A DNA stretch of 64,000 nt from Acidovorax sp. SRB_14 (GCF_012932145.1 NZ_MWOK01000016.1:1-64000); one strand, 5' to 3'; shown: positions 13,435-22,734, numbered from the stretch's first letter. Translations and numbers: made by a program. Notes: generated by a model from the letters alone, not told the origin.

Positions 13435-14041
13435 CGGATCCGGAAAGCGCCATCTTCTGCCGCTTGCGCAGACCGAGCGCCAGCCCCGCCAAACCGAGCG
13501 CCAGCAGCGCCAGGCTGCCCGGTTCAGGCACCTGGAGGAAGCCGCGGATCTCGCCCGAAGGGAAGGTGCTGGAGTGGATATTGAGGTAGGCCTCTCCCGC
13601 CACCATGCCGGCGTACAGCGTCGCTTCGGCGCTGGCCGTGCTGCCGCCGTTGGCGGAGATGAACGCCGCGTTGTACGACGAGGCCAGGCCCATGTCGAAG
13701 GTGTGGTCGTAGGTGCCGGCGGTCACCCCGCTGGGAAATCCGGTAAAGGTGGGCGTGGTGGTGGCCACCAGGGCGTTGCCCGCGTTGGGCACCGCAGTGC
13801 AGCAGTGGATGTGGGACGCCGTCGTGCCCGCGACCAGCCCCGAAAAATCGACGCGGACCCGCATCGTGTGGGCGGCCAGGTCAAAATCGACGGTCGCAAA
13901 ACCGGTGCCCGGGGAGGCCGTCGCTGGGGACTCGCTTGCTCCGTTGAGGACGGCGCTGAAGGTCACCGGGCTCGCCTGCACCACCGGAGCGCCGACAAGC
14001 GCTGCGGCCAGGGCCAGGCCCCTGAAGAAGGTGGAAGTCAT

Positions 14042-14365
14042 GGCGGCTCTCCTTGAAGCTGCGTGTCGTGCCCCGCACGGACCGCAGGGCGCATGCATGC
14101 CGTCAAGCAAATTGCGCGCCAGCAGGCGGGCCGGCCACGCAAACCCTTGCGGGGCGCGGCTTCCGCAGGCTTCGGTGGACGCCCGCTGGCTTGGCCCGCG
14201 CAGCCGGTGGCAATTAATCCGACAGACGTTGCGTTGCATCCGGTGACGGATTTTTCGCCGGGCCGGCGCCCCGCCGGTCGTCTTTATCGGCGCTGGCGCG
14301 TTCTACACAGTGGGGTGAATCACTGCGGCCGCCCCTGGTGTCAACAGGCTGCGGGGGGCCACAAC
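14042..14365. other. Divergent intergenic region between the PEP-CTERM and FecR/DUF6600 genes
   Basis: 324 bases without a credible gene. It holds the ribosome site (AAGGAGA) and sigma-54-like promoter of the PEP-CTERM gene. On the other side it holds the leader of the FecR-type gene. No hairpin terminator was seen. Confidence 0.6.
14106..14121 (-). promoter_or_regulatory. Sigma-54 (-24/-12) type promoter for the PEP-CTERM gene
   Basis: On the minus strand TGGCGC-N5-TTGCT matches the RpoN consensus TGGCAC-N5-TTGCW with correct GG-to-GC spacing and one mismatch. The start codon lies about 65 bases downstream. PEP-CTERM systems often carry the PrsK/PrsR pair, which suggests RpoN-dependent control. 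Confidence 0.6.
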
Positions 14366-16582
14366 GTGCATGCCAACGCCTTTATTTCAGCCCGCGGGCG
14401 GCGCCTGGCGCTGGTGCTGTTCGTGCTGGTGGCCGCCGTGTGCGGCACCGCCGCCTTCGCACAGGCCGCCGGTGACCCGCCCGGGCGCGTGGCGCAGCTC
14501 AACTATTTCGACGGGCCCGTGAGCTTTGCGCCGGCCGGCTACGAACAGTGGGCCGGCGCGGTGCTGAACCGGCCGCTGACGCAGGGGGACCGGCTCTGGA
14601 GCGACGCCGGTGCGCGCTCCGAGCTGCACATCGGTTCGACCGCGCTGCGCATGGACGCGCAGACCAGCCTGGCCTTGTCCGCGCTCGACGACCAGACCGT
14701 GCAGCTCGCGCTGACCCAGGGCAGCCTGATCGCGCGCCTGCGCAGCCTGCCACCGGACCAGCGCTTCGAGGTCGACACGCCGAACCTGGCGTTCATGGCG
14801 TCGCAGCCCGGCAACTACCGGCTCGACGTGGACCCGGCCGCCGGCACCACGCGCGTGACGGTGCAGGCGGGCAGCGCCGTGGTCTATGGCAGCGACGGCG
14901 CATCGGTGGAGCTGGGCGCGCGCCAGCAGATCACGTTCGCGGGCGCGGACCTGGACCAGATCGCCGGGCAGACCGCGCCGGCGCTGGGCCCGTTGGACCG
15001 CTGGGCGGCGGCGCGCGACCTGGACGAAGACCGGTCGGTGGCGGCGCGCTATGTCTCGCGCGAGGTCATCGGCTACCAGCAGCTCGACCCGTACGGCGAC
15101 TGGGAGGATGACCCGGCCTATGGCACCGTCTGGGTGCCGCGCGTGGCGGTGGCGGGCTGGGCGCCTTACCGCGTCGGCCACTGGGCCTCGATCGCGCCCT
15201 GGGGCTGGACCTGGATCGACGACGAGCCCTGGGGCTTTGCCCCGTTCCACTATGGCCGCTGGGCCCAGCGCGGTGCGCGCTGGTGCTGGGTGCCGGGCGC
15301 CGCTGCCGTGCGCCCGGTCTATGCGCCCGCGCTGGTGGGCTTTGTCGGCGGCAATGCGGGCGCCGGGAACTTCGGCATCGCGGTGGGCGGCGCCGTGCAG
15401 CCCGGGGTGGCCTGGTTTCCGCTGGCCCCCGGCGAAGCCTGGCGCCCGAGCTACCGGGCCAGCCCGGCCTACGTGCGCAACGTGAACCGCAGCGGGATGC
15501 GCCCCCACGCCCCAAACTCCGCGAACGCCGCCAGTGGCTACCGCTACCAGCACCTGCCGGCCGCCGTGACGGCGGTCACCGTCGCCGCGTTCGCGCAGGG
15601 CCAGCATGTGCGCGGCAACGCGCGCCCGGTGGCCGCGGCCGACCTGCAGCGCACCCGCACCGTGGCGCCGCCTGCCCCCACACGCGACCCGCGCAGCGTG
15701 TTCGGCGCCTCGCGACTGGCGCAGCCGCACCCCGCGCCACCGGCCGCCGTGGTTGACCGGCGCGTGGTCTCCCCCTCGGCCTTCCAGCACGGCCGCGGCG
15801 GTGGCGCACCGCTGCGCGAAGCCCTGCCAAGCCCGCCGCGGCAGCCCGAACCGCCGCACAGCGCGGCCGCACCGGCGCGCGGCTTCTTGTCACCGGGCGC
15901 CGCCCCTGCGCAGCCCCCGGCCGTGCCACGCCCGCCCTTGGTGCAGCAGGAACCCAGACAACGCGAGCGGGCGCAGCCCAACCCGGCACTGCGTGAACCG
16001 AACGCGCCGGACACGCGGGCCGCACAGATGCAACAGGAACAACAGCGCGCACAGGCCGCCCGGCGCGCGCAAGCCCAGAACGAGCAGGCGGCGCGTGAAC
16101 AGAATGCCCAGCGTGCGCAGGCCGCCCAGGCCGCACAGGTGCAGCAAGAGCAGCAGCGCGCGCAAAACGCCCGGCGCGAACAGGCGCAGAGCGACCAGGC
16201 AGCCCGGGAACAGAACGCCCAGCGTGTGCAGGCCACCCGGGCCGCACAGCTGCAGCAGGAACAGCAGCGCGCGCAGGCCGCCCGGCGCGAGCAGGCGCAG
16301 AACGAACAGTCGGCCCGCGCTGCGCAGATGCAGGCGCAACGCGCACAGCAAGAACAGCAAATGCGCCAGGCCCAGGCCCAGCACATGCAGCAACAGCAGC
16401 AGCAGATGCAGATGCAGATGCAGCGTGCGGAGCAGCAAATGCGCCAGGCCCAGAGTGAAGCCCAGCGCCAGCGGCCCCCGCAAGAGCCGCGCGGCACGCA
16501 GGTGCCCGACGACCGGGGCCGGCCTGGGGGCGGGCCGCAGCGCCCGCACCGCGAAGACCCGCGGCCGGCGCCAAACAACTGA
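14366..16582 (+). CDS. FecR/DUF6600 domain secreted protein with glutamine-rich repeat tail
   Basis: A large exported protein (738 residues from the GTG at 14366; no ATG fits). A signal peptide (ARGRRLALVLFVLVAAVCGT) is followed by a FecR-like beta domain (about 35-190, with RVAQLNYFDGPVSF and LTQGDRLWSDAGARSELH). Next come tryptophan-rich DUF6600 repeats (about 235-320, LDPYGDWEDDPAYGTVWVP, WAPYRVGHWA, WGWTWIDDEPWGFAPFHYG). The last ~230 residues are Pro-rich, then a Gln/Ala/Arg coiled-coil-like tail with three 37-residue tandem repeats and polyglutamine. Function is unknown; an envelope or surface role is inferred. Confidence 0.82.
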   Translation: MHANAFISARGRRLALVLFVLVAAVCGTAAFAQAAGDPPGRVAQLNYFDGPVSFAPAGYEQWAGAVLNRPLTQGDRLWSDAGARSELHIGSTALRMDAQTSLALSALDDQTVQLALTQGSLIARLRSLPPDQRFEVDTPNLAFMASQPGNYRLDVDPAAGTTRVTVQAGSAVVYGSDGASVELGARQQITFAGADLDQIAGQTAPALGPLDRWAAARDLDEDRSVAARYVSREVIGYQQLDPYGDWEDDPAYGTVWVPRVAVAGWAPYRVGHWASIAPWGWTWIDDEPWGFAPFHYGRWAQRGARWCWVPGAAAVRPVYAPALVGFVGGNAGAGNFGIAVGGAVQPGVAWFPLAPGEAWRPSYRASPAYVRNVNRSGMRPHAPNSANAASGYRYQHLPAAVTAVTVAAFAQGQHVRGNARPVAAADLQRTRTVAPPAPTRDPRSVFGASRLAQPHPAPPAAVVDRRVVSPSAFQHGRGGGAPLREALPSPPRQPEPPHSAAAPARGFLSPGAAPAQPPAVPRPPLVQQEPRQRERAQPNPALREPNAPDTRAAQMQQEQQRAQAARRAQAQNEQAAREQNAQRAQAAQAAQVQQEQQRAQNARREQAQSDQAAREQNAQRVQATRAAQLQQEQQRAQAARREQAQNEQSARAAQMQAQRAQQEQQMRQAQAQHMQQQQQQMQMQMQRAEQQMRQAQSEAQRQRPPQEPRGTQVPDDRGRPGGGPQRPHREDPRPAPNN
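16021..16320 (+). repeat. In-gene tandem repeat, period 111 bp (37 codons)
   Basis: Units start at CGCACAG(A/G/C)TGCA at 16021, 16132 and 16243. Each unit encodes the core QMQQEQQRAQAARR(A/E)QAQ then a spacer ending REQNAQR. The third unit is shortened. The spacing is an exact codon multiple, so unit number could vary without breaking the frame. Confidence 0.85.
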
Positions 16583-16660
16583 GGGCGGGGCTTGCGCAGG
16601 CGCACCGGCCCGGTGCGGCCCAAGGCGGCTTGCCCACCAGGGCGCAGCGCAAAATGCTTC

Positions 16661-16717
16661 CAAAATAGTGAGCTAGAAGCGCTTATCCCATAAGCGTTAC
16701 AGCCCATTTTCTTAAAC
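16661..16717 (+). repeat. Dispersed palindromic element, copy 5
   Basis: AAAATAGTGAGCTAGAAGCGCTT-ATCCCAT-AAGCGTTACAGCCCATTTT, in the gap between the FecR-type and aidB-like genes; a strong hairpin that may end the upstream transcript. Confidence 0.8.
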
Positions 16718-16882
16718 TTCACGCACCCTGCCAGGCACGCCGTGAAGCGCCTGCAAAAGAGCCGGCGCGGGCGCTGGCCGGGGCCCCCCGGCGCGGCGGC
16801 TTGCGCCATCCCAACACCCGGCGCGGCCGTATTGCCTAGACTGCGGCAGAGACACCCATCCAGCCCGAGAACGGAGACCCCC

Positions 16883-18547
16883 ATGGCCGGCCCCACGCAC
16901 GAGGTTTTCAACCAGTTCGACGAGCTCAGCGGCTACGACCTGCTGGCGACCGATGCCGCCCTGCGCGAGGCGATGGCGCGCGCGGGCGCGCAGTGGGCGC
17001 TGCCGCAGCTCGGCGCCTATGGCGCGCAGCTGGGCCGCGCCGAAACCTACCAGCTCGCGCGCGACGCCAACCGCCATGGGCCCGAGATGCGCCCCTTCGA
17101 CAGCCGCGGGCGCCGTGTGGACCAGGTGGAATTCCACCCGAGCTGGCACACGCTGATGGCGCTGTACCGCGCGCAGGGACTGATCTCGCTGCCGTTTAGC
17201 AATGCGCAGCCGGGCCGCTGGAGCGCCTGGGCGGCGGGCTTTTACCTGCACGGCCAGGTCGAGCAGGGCACGCTGTGCCCCGCGACCATGACGACGGCGA
17301 GCATTCCGGTGCTGCAAAAAGAGCCGGCGCTGTGGGCGCAGCTGCAGGGCAAGCTCTACAGCGACGCCTACGACGCGCGCGACGTTCCGGTGGCCGACAA
17401 GGCCTCGGTCTGGCTGGGCATGGGCATGACCGAAAAGCAGGGCGGCTCGGACGTGCGCGCCAACACCACGCAGGCCACACCCTTGCGTTCGGGTCCGGGC
17501 GCCGGCGGGCGCGGCGGCGAATACCTGCTGCGCGGCCACAAGTGGTTCTTCTCGGCGCCGATGTGCGATGCACACCTGGTGGTGGCGCAAACGCCGCACG
17601 GCGGCCCGGCGTGCTTTTACGTGCCGCGCTGGCGCCCCGACGGCAGCAAGAACGCGGTGCACGTGCAGCGCCTCAAGGACAAGGTGGGCAACCGCAGCAA
17701 TTCAAGCAGCGAGGTCGAGTTCGACGGCGCCTGGGGCCTGCTGATGGGCGAAGAGGGGCGCGGCATTCCAACCATCATCGAGATGGCGACCATGACGCGG
17801 CTCAACTGCGTGATCGGCAGCGCCGCGATGCTGCGCCAGGCAACCGTGCAGGCCATCGCCTATGCGCGCCAGCGCCAGGCCTTTGGCAAGCGCCTGGCCG
17901 AGCAGCCGCTGATGCGCTCCGTGCTGGCCGACCTGGCGCTGGAGAGCGAGGCCGCGCTGGTGCTGGCGATGCGGCTGGCGCACGCTTTCGAGCACGCCGA
18001 CGACCCGGCGCAGCGCGCCTGGAAGCGCGTGGTGACGCCGGCGGCCAAGTTCTGGGTCTGCAAGCGCGCCGTGGAGCTCACGGGCGAGGCGATGGAGGTG
18101 TTTGGCGGCAACGGCTACGTCGAGGACGGCGTGATGGCGCGGCTGTTCCGCGAGGCGCCCGTCAACTCGATCTGGGAAGGCTCGGGCAACGTGATGTGCC
18201 TCGATGTGCTGCGGGCGCTCGCGCGCGAGCCCGAGGCCGCCGCCGCGCTGCTGGCCGAGCTGGCGCAGGACGCGGCCGGCGAGCCGCGCCTGGTGGCCGA
18301 GCTGGACACGCTGGCCCAGTGGCTGGGCCAGGGCGCGCCGGTGCCCGAGGCCGCCGCGCGCACCCTCACCCAGCGCCTGGCCCTGGTGGCCCAGGCCTGC
18401 CTGCTGCGCCGCCACGCGCCGGCCTGCGTGGCCGACGGCTTCATCGCCACGCGCCTGGCCGACCCACACTGGGGCCGCGTGGTGGGCGCGTTCGATGCGC
18501 GCGCGCTCGCCGTGGACGCCCTGCTGGAGCGCGCCTTTCCGGCCTAG
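16883..18547 (+). CDS. aidB: AidB-like acyl-CoA dehydrogenase
   Basis: A 554-residue flavoprotein of the AidB branch of acyl-CoA dehydrogenases. It has the extended N-terminal region of AidB (HEVFNQFDELSGYDLLATD), the GMGMTEKQGGSDVRANTT flavin motif, and the diagnostic C-terminal block GGNGYVEDG...REAPVNSIWEGSGNVMCLDV, nearly identical to that of E. coli AidB. AidB is induced by alkylation stress and binds DNA and FAD; its substrate is unsettled. The start (MAGPTHEVFN) follows a GGAGA ribosome site. It stands alone here, though alkB lies 5.5 kb upstream; no shared operator was seen. Confidence 0.92.
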   Translation: MAGPTHEVFNQFDELSGYDLLATDAALREAMARAGAQWALPQLGAYGAQLGRAETYQLARDANRHGPEMRPFDSRGRRVDQVEFHPSWHTLMALYRAQGLISLPFSNAQPGRWSAWAAGFYLHGQVEQGTLCPATMTTASIPVLQKEPALWAQLQGKLYSDAYDARDVPVADKASVWLGMGMTEKQGGSDVRANTTQATPLRSGPGAGGRGGEYLLRGHKWFFSAPMCDAHLVVAQTPHGGPACFYVPRWRPDGSKNAVHVQRLKDKVGNRSNSSSEVEFDGAWGLLMGEEGRGIPTIIEMATMTRLNCVIGSAAMLRQATVQAIAYARQRQAFGKRLAEQPLMRSVLADLALESEAALVLAMRLAHAFEHADDPAQRAWKRVVTPAAKFWVCKRAVELTGEAMEVFGGNGYVEDGVMARLFREAPVNSIWEGSGNVMCLDVLRALAREPEAAAALLAELAQDAAGEPRLVAELDTLAQWLGQGAPVPEAAARTLTQRLALVAQACLLRRHAPACVADGFIATRLADPHWGRVVGAFDARALAVDALLERAFPA

Positions 18548-18575
18548 GCGCTGCGGAGCCACGCCGCCGATATGG

Positions 18576-18628
18576 ATGAAAATCGCCTCTGGCGCTTATG
18601 GGACAAGCGCTGGAAGCTATCAAAAGAG
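18576..18628 (-). repeat. Dispersed palindromic element, copy 6
   Basis: AAAATCGCCTCTGGCGCTTA-spacer-CAAGCGCTGGAAGCTATCAAA, between aidB and ilvA. Confidence 0.8.
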
Positions 18629-18680
18629 AAGCGGAACCGGTGCGCCGCCCTCTTTCCAAAGAGGGACCTGCGGCCCCACA

Positions 18681-19889
18681 ATGGCGCGCATGCTATCCCT
18701 CCAAGACATCCGCGACGCCGCCGTGCGCGTGCAGGGCCACGTGCTGAACACGCCCTGCGTCGAATCGCAGACACTGTCGCAAATCGTCGGCGCGCAGATT
18801 TTCCTGAAGTTCGAGAACCTGCAGTTCACCGCCTCGTTCAAGGAGCGCGGCGCCTGCAACAAGCTCACGCTGCTCACGCCCGACGAGCGCGCGCACGGCG
18901 TGGTCGCGATGAGCGCCGGCAACCATGCCCAGGGCGTGGCCTACCACGCGCAGCGCCTGGGCCTGCGCGCCGTGATCGTCATGCCGCGCTTCACGCCCGG
19001 CGTGAAGGTGGAGCGCACGCGCGGCTTCGGCGCCGAGGTGGTGCTGCACGGTGACACGCTCGACGAGGCGCGCGCGCACGCCTATGCGCTGGCCCAGGCG
19101 CAGGGCCTGATCTTCGTCCACCCCTACGATGACGAAGCCGTGGCCGCCGGCCAGGGCACGCTGGCGCTGGAAATGCTGGCCGCGGTGCCCGACCTGGACA
19201 CGCTGGTCATCGCCGTGGGCGGCGGCGGCCTGATCGCCGGCGTGGCCACGGCGGCCAAGGCGCTGCAGCCCGGCATCGAGATCGTGGGCGTGCAGACCAC
19301 GCGCTTTCCGGCCATGGTGAACGCGGTGAAGGGCACGCACCACCCGCAGGGCACGTCGACCATTGCCGAGGGCATTGCCGTGGGCACGCCCGGCGTGATC
19401 ACGCAGGAGGTGGTCAAGCGCCTGGTGGACGACCTGGTGCTGGTCGACGAGGGCGACATCGAGCAGGCCGTGCTGATGCTGCTCGAGATCGAAAAGACCC
19501 TGGTCGAGGGCGCCGGCGCGGCCGGGCTGGCCGCGCTGCTGCGCTACCCCGAGCGCTTTGCCGGCAGGAAGGTCGGTCTGGTGCTGTGCGGCGGCAACAT
19601 CGACCCGCTGCTGCTGGCCGCGATCATCGAGCGCGGCATGGTGCGCTCGGGGCGCCTCGCGCGCATCAAGGTCAGCGCGCGCGACACCCCCGGGGCGCTC
19701 GCGCGCATCACGGCCACCGTGGCCGACGCCGGCGCCAACATCGAGGAGGTGCACCACCAGCGCGCCTTCACGCTGCTGTCGGCGCAGAACGTGGAGATCG
19801 AGCTGGTGCTGCAGATGCGCGGCCACGCCCATGTGGCCGAGGTGCTGGAGCAACTGCGCAGCGCCGGCATGGAGGCGGCTCTGGTGTGA
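18681..19889 (+). CDS. ilvA: Threonine ammonia-lyase with C-terminal ACT domain
   Basis: A PLP enzyme of 402 residues that deaminates threonine to 2-oxobutanoate, the first step towards isoleucine. The Schiff-base lysine is Lys54 in TASFKERGA, the phosphate cradle is in VGGGGLIAG, and SAGNHAQGVAYHA is the substrate loop. Residues from about 325 form a single ACT-type regulatory domain (IKVSARDTPGALARITATVADAGANIEEVHHQR). This single-ACT form differs from the longer two-ACT E. coli IlvA. ATG at 18681 gives a normal N-terminus (LSLQDIRDAAVRVQG). The gene starts about 50 bases after a dispersed repeat. Confidence 0.94.
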   Translation: MARMLSLQDIRDAAVRVQGHVLNTPCVESQTLSQIVGAQIFLKFENLQFTASFKERGACNKLTLLTPDERAHGVVAMSAGNHAQGVAYHAQRLGLRAVIVMPRFTPGVKVERTRGFGAEVVLHGDTLDEARAHAYALAQAQGLIFVHPYDDEAVAAGQGTLALEMLAAVPDLDTLVIAVGGGGLIAGVATAAKALQPGIEIVGVQTTRFPAMVNAVKGTHHPQGTSTIAEGIAVGTPGVITQEVVKRLVDDLVLVDEGDIEQAVLMLLEIEKTLVEGAGAAGLAALLRYPERFAGRKVGLVLCGGNIDPLLLAAIIERGMVRSGRLARIKVSARDTPGALARITATVADAGANIEEVHHQRAFTLLSAQNVEIELVLQMRGHAHVAEVLEQLRSAGMEAALV

Positions 19890-19926
19890 AGTTCCGAGGA
19901 CCTGCGGGCAATACCCGCCGATCGCG

Positions 19927-20688
19927 CTAGGGCGCCATTTTCTTGAGCAGCGGAGCGACCAGGTCCATCGGCAACGGAAACACGACGGTCGTGTTCTTGT
20001 CCGCGCCGATCACGGTCAGCGTCTCCAGGTAACGCAGCATGATGGCCTGCGGCTCCTGCGCCAGGACTTTGGCGGCTTGGAACAGTTTTTCGGACGCCTG
20101 CAGTTCGCCCTCGGCATGGATGACCTTGGCACGCCGCTCGCGCTCGGCCTCGGCCTGGCGCGCGATCGCCCGGATCATCGATTCGGTCAGATCGACCTGC
20201 TTGATCTCGACATTGGACACCTTGATGCCCCAGGTGTCGGTTTGCGCATCGAGCGCCTGCTGGATGTCCAGATTCAGCGACTCGCGCTCGGCCAGCATCT
20301 CGTCGAGCTGGTGCTTGCCGAGCACCGAGCGCAGCATGGTCTGCGCCAGCTGGCTGGTCGCCTCCAGGTAGTTGACCACCTGGATCACCGCCTTCTCGGC
20401 ATCGACCACGCGCAGATAAACCACGGCGTTGACCTTCACCGAGACGTTGTCGCGCGAGATCACGTCCTGGGGCGGCACCTCCAGCACCACGGTGCGCAGA
20501 TCCACCCGCACCACCTGCTGGACCACGGGAACGAGGAGGACGAGCCCCGGCCCCCGGACCTTCCAGAAACGCCCCAGGGTGAAGACGACGCCGCGCTCGT
20601 ACTCGCGAAAAACCCGGATCGAGGCGAACGCCAGGGCGATCAGCAGAAGCAGGCCTGGCAGCCAGGACCAGTGAAAAGCAGTTGCCAT
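19927..20688 (-). CDS. Slipin / stomatin-like SPFH-domain membrane protein
   Basis: A 253-residue band-7 protein. One N-terminal membrane segment (about 8-25, [15 protein letters not shown]) precedes the SPFH domain (about 27-190) with the stomatin signature [20 protein letters not shown] and [21 protein letters not shown]. An Ala/Glu coiled-coil follows ([16 protein letters not shown]). Such proteins form oligomeric rings in membrane microdomains. Bacterial slipins usually sit beside an NfeD protease; none is here. Of two in-frame ATGs, the second is chosen because AAAGGA sits nine bases before it, too close to the first. Divergent from a small membrane protein. Confidence 0.9.
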   Translation of the reverse strand: MATAFHWSWLPGLLLLIALAFASIRVFREYERGVVFTLGRFWKVRGPGLVLLVPVVQQVVRVDLRTVVLEVPPQDVISRDNVSVKVNAVVYLRVVDAEKAVIQVVNYLEATSQLAQTMLRSVLGKHQLDEMLAERESLNLDIQQALDAQTDTWGIKVSNVEIKQVDLTESMIRAIARQAEAERERRAKVIHAEGELQASEKLFQAAKVLAQEPQAIMLRYLETLTVIGADKNTTVVFPLPMDLVAPLLKKMAP

Positions 20689-20852
20689 ATTGCCCATCCT
20701 TTCGGCGGTGAATACCGATCCATCGCTGGCGCCAGCCGAGGCCGATGGACCTGCCCACGGGGCCAGCACGGCAGCGGTCGTGCTGTGGCCCGGCGCGCTG
20801 CCCCTCCAACGGCTAAAATCGCGCCAACACTGCAATTTTGGAGATGAGCACA

Positions 20853-20999
20853 ATGTCCCAGCCCCACGCCCCGCAAGCGCACGATGCCCCGACACACGAC
20901 GCCGTTGAGGCGGTTGTGCCCCTGATCCCCGTGGTGATCCCGCTGGTCGGTGGCATCATGATCTTCCTGCTGGCCATGATCGCCGTGACCATGGCCTGA
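20853..20999 (+). CDS. Small single-span membrane protein (48 residues)
   Basis: A short gene with GGAG nine bases before ATG. A His/Ala/Pro-rich head (about 1-20) is followed by one long hydrophobic helix ([20 protein letters not shown] and on) reaching the C-terminus. A TATA-like TAAAAT lies 40 bases upstream and a strong terminator 20 bases downstream, so this is a complete transcription unit. Divergence from the slipin gene suggests a possible membrane partner, which is speculative. The ATG at 20844 is an alternative start. Confidence 0.7.
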   Translation: MSQPHAPQAHDAPTHDAVEAVVPLIPVVIPLVGGIMIFLLAMIAVTMA

Positions 21000-21019
21000 A
21001 GGGTCCTGCGCTTCGCCCG

Positions 21020-21046
21020 AGCCCCGCTTTGCGGGGCTTTTTTTTC
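21020..21046 (+). terminator. Rho-independent terminator
   Basis: AGCCCCGC-TTT-GCGGGGCT followed by eight Ts, closing the small membrane-protein unit. Confidence 0.92.
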
Positions 21047-21256
21047 GACTCCGCACCAGAGTGCACGCTTGGCGCCCCGGCGATCTGGCTTACCGCACTA
21101 CCGACCGGCCATCGACGGATGCACCGAGCATACGCAGTCCTAGCGCCCCGTTTTGCTCGAAGGTGCGGCTGACGCTTGCCACAGGCAGCACCAAGTCGGC
21201 ACCGGGCGCGCACCATCCTGGAAGGGAACGCCATGGGGCGCGCCGCCGGTGTTCAC

Positions 21257-22375
21257 CTAGGCCACGGAGGGGCCCCGCGCCACCGCGATCGCCGCGGGTG
21301 CCGACGCAAGGTTGGCGGCTGAAATCACGGCCTGCGCGGCGGCGGTCCCGGTGGCGGACGGTTGCACGACGATTTTGCGCGGTGCAGTGCCGACCGCGAT
21401 TGCCTTCGTCTGGCCGGTGGCGAGGTCCACGGCGCTCACGTCGTTCGAGCCTTCGTTGGTGACATACACGGTTTTGCCGTCCACGGAAGCCTGCCAATGC
21501 GGCTGCTTGCCCACCGCAATCGAACGCACACTCTTGTTCGTCACGGGATCGAACAACTGCAATTCGCCCGGACCTTGGACGACCGCGGTGGCGAACGCCG
21601 CGCCACGGTAGAGTTTGGCCACGTGCGGCGACACGCCGGTCGGCACTTCGGCGACGGTCTTGTCCGTCTCCGGGTCCAGCACCTCGATCGCGTTGAGCCC
21701 GGCCACGGTGACATACAAGGCCTTGCCGTCGTACCCGAACTCGGGATCGCGCGGCGCCTTGTCCAGCGCCAGCGAACGCAAGACGGCGTGCGACGCCAGG
21801 TCGATCACCACCAGCGCGAATTTTCCGGGCGCCTGCGAGGCGACATAGGCGAGCTTGCCGTCCGGCCGAATCGCGATGGTGTGCGGATTCGCCACCGGGA
21901 CCGTCGCCACGACGGCGTTCGTCGCCACGTCGATGAAAGCGACGCGGTTGTCGCCGTAAACCCCGGCGAGCAGGGTCTTGCCATCCGGCGCCATGGCCAG
22001 GCCGTGCGGCGTGTGGCCCACTTCGATGGTCTGGACGACGCGGTCATTCGCCGTGTCGATCACGCTGATGCCGGTGCTGCTTTCGCCACCGACATAGACC
22101 CGGCGGCCGTCGGGCGTAATGCCCATGCCGTGCGGGCCCGCGGCGACGGGCACCGTCGCGACGACTGCGCCCGTCGCCGTGTCGATCACGCTGACCGTGC
22201 TGTCCTTGAAATTGCCGACATAGGCCTTGGGACCACCCGCAAAAGCCGCGATGGCCAGCGACGCCATCGCGGCGCCAGTGACCATGCGCACGAGTTGCAT
22301 CAACCACCGGCGGCATGTCGGCAATGCCGCGATCAAGGTGCCACCACGGTGGGGAAACAGCGAAGACAGCATCAT
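21257..22375 (-). CDS. YVTN-family beta-propeller protein, exported
   Basis: A 372-residue protein with an unusually long N-region before a signal-like segment (about 28-46, MVTGAAMASLAIAAFAG). Repeated YVTN blades follow: AYVGNFKDSTVSVIDTATG, VYVGGESSTGISVID, LYVTVAGLNAIEVLDPET, VYVTNEGSNDVSAVDLATG. These form a YncE-like seven-bladed propeller, probably periplasmic. Such proteins are often linked to metal or quinoprotein systems, but no partner is present. ATG at 22375 follows AGGGGGT; an internal ATG at residue 26 (MQLVRMVTG) would give a more normal signal peptide. Confidence 0.85.
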   Translation of the reverse strand: MMLSSLFPHRGGTLIAALPTCRRWLMQLVRMVTGAAMASLAIAAFAGGPKAYVGNFKDSTVSVIDTATGAVVATVPVAAGPHGMGITPDGRRVYVGGESSTGISVIDTANDRVVQTIEVGHTPHGLAMAPDGKTLLAGVYGDNRVAFIDVATNAVVATVPVANPHTIAIRPDGKLAYVASQAPGKFALVVIDLASHAVLRSLALDKAPRDPEFGYDGKALYVTVAGLNAIEVLDPETDKTVAEVPTGVSPHVAKLYRGAAFATAVVQGPGELQLFDPVTNKSVRSIAVGKQPHWQASVDGKTVYVTNEGSNDVSAVDLATGQTKAIAVGTAPRKIVVQPSATGTAAAQAVISAANLASAPAAIAVARGPSVA

Positions 22376-22603
22376 GCGAACACCCCCTGAATGCCGGAAC
22401 AAACGACCAAGAGATTCGACAGGCAGTACTTTTGGACCGACACGGCGCCACGTTGGTTCCGGCATGCGTGCGGGCCTGTCGGGCCGCCGCAATCGACCTG
22501 TGCGAACGGAGCGATGGGTGGGTTGACCGGGGCGGGCCATGCGCATCTTTCCGGCACTCGGCCGGTTTTATGGCTTTCTCGTCCACAAGCGGGCCGGAAA
22601 CCA

Positions 22604-22651
22604 CATAACGTTATGCTTTGTTTGCATGAATATGCCGCCTGTCTGACAGAC
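22604..22651. promoter_or_regulatory. Cluster of three palindromes, candidate operators
   Basis: CATAACGTTATG, GCATgaatATGC and GTCTGACAGAC lie within 48 bases, 20-60 bases upstream of a possible pckG -10. Each is self-complementary. The cognate regulator is not identifiable. Confidence 0.5.
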
Positions 22652-22734
22652 AAAAACCGGACGGCTTCATAAAATCGTCACCCCAGCCGCTGGTGCAGCA
22701 CCGGGCCATCACACCTGCCGGCTGAGCCCAAGCT

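Noticed and set aside
16021-16320. Regular repeats that could be mistaken for a CRISPR array
   Set aside because: Units are contiguous, a codon multiple (111 bp), and lie in frame inside a coding sequence with no unique spacers.
21090-21256. Minus-strand frame downstream of the YVTN gene with protein-like wording (GADLVLPVASVSRTFEQNGA)
   Set aside because: No start codon or ribosome site of its own, no family recognised; possibly a relic but not supportable.
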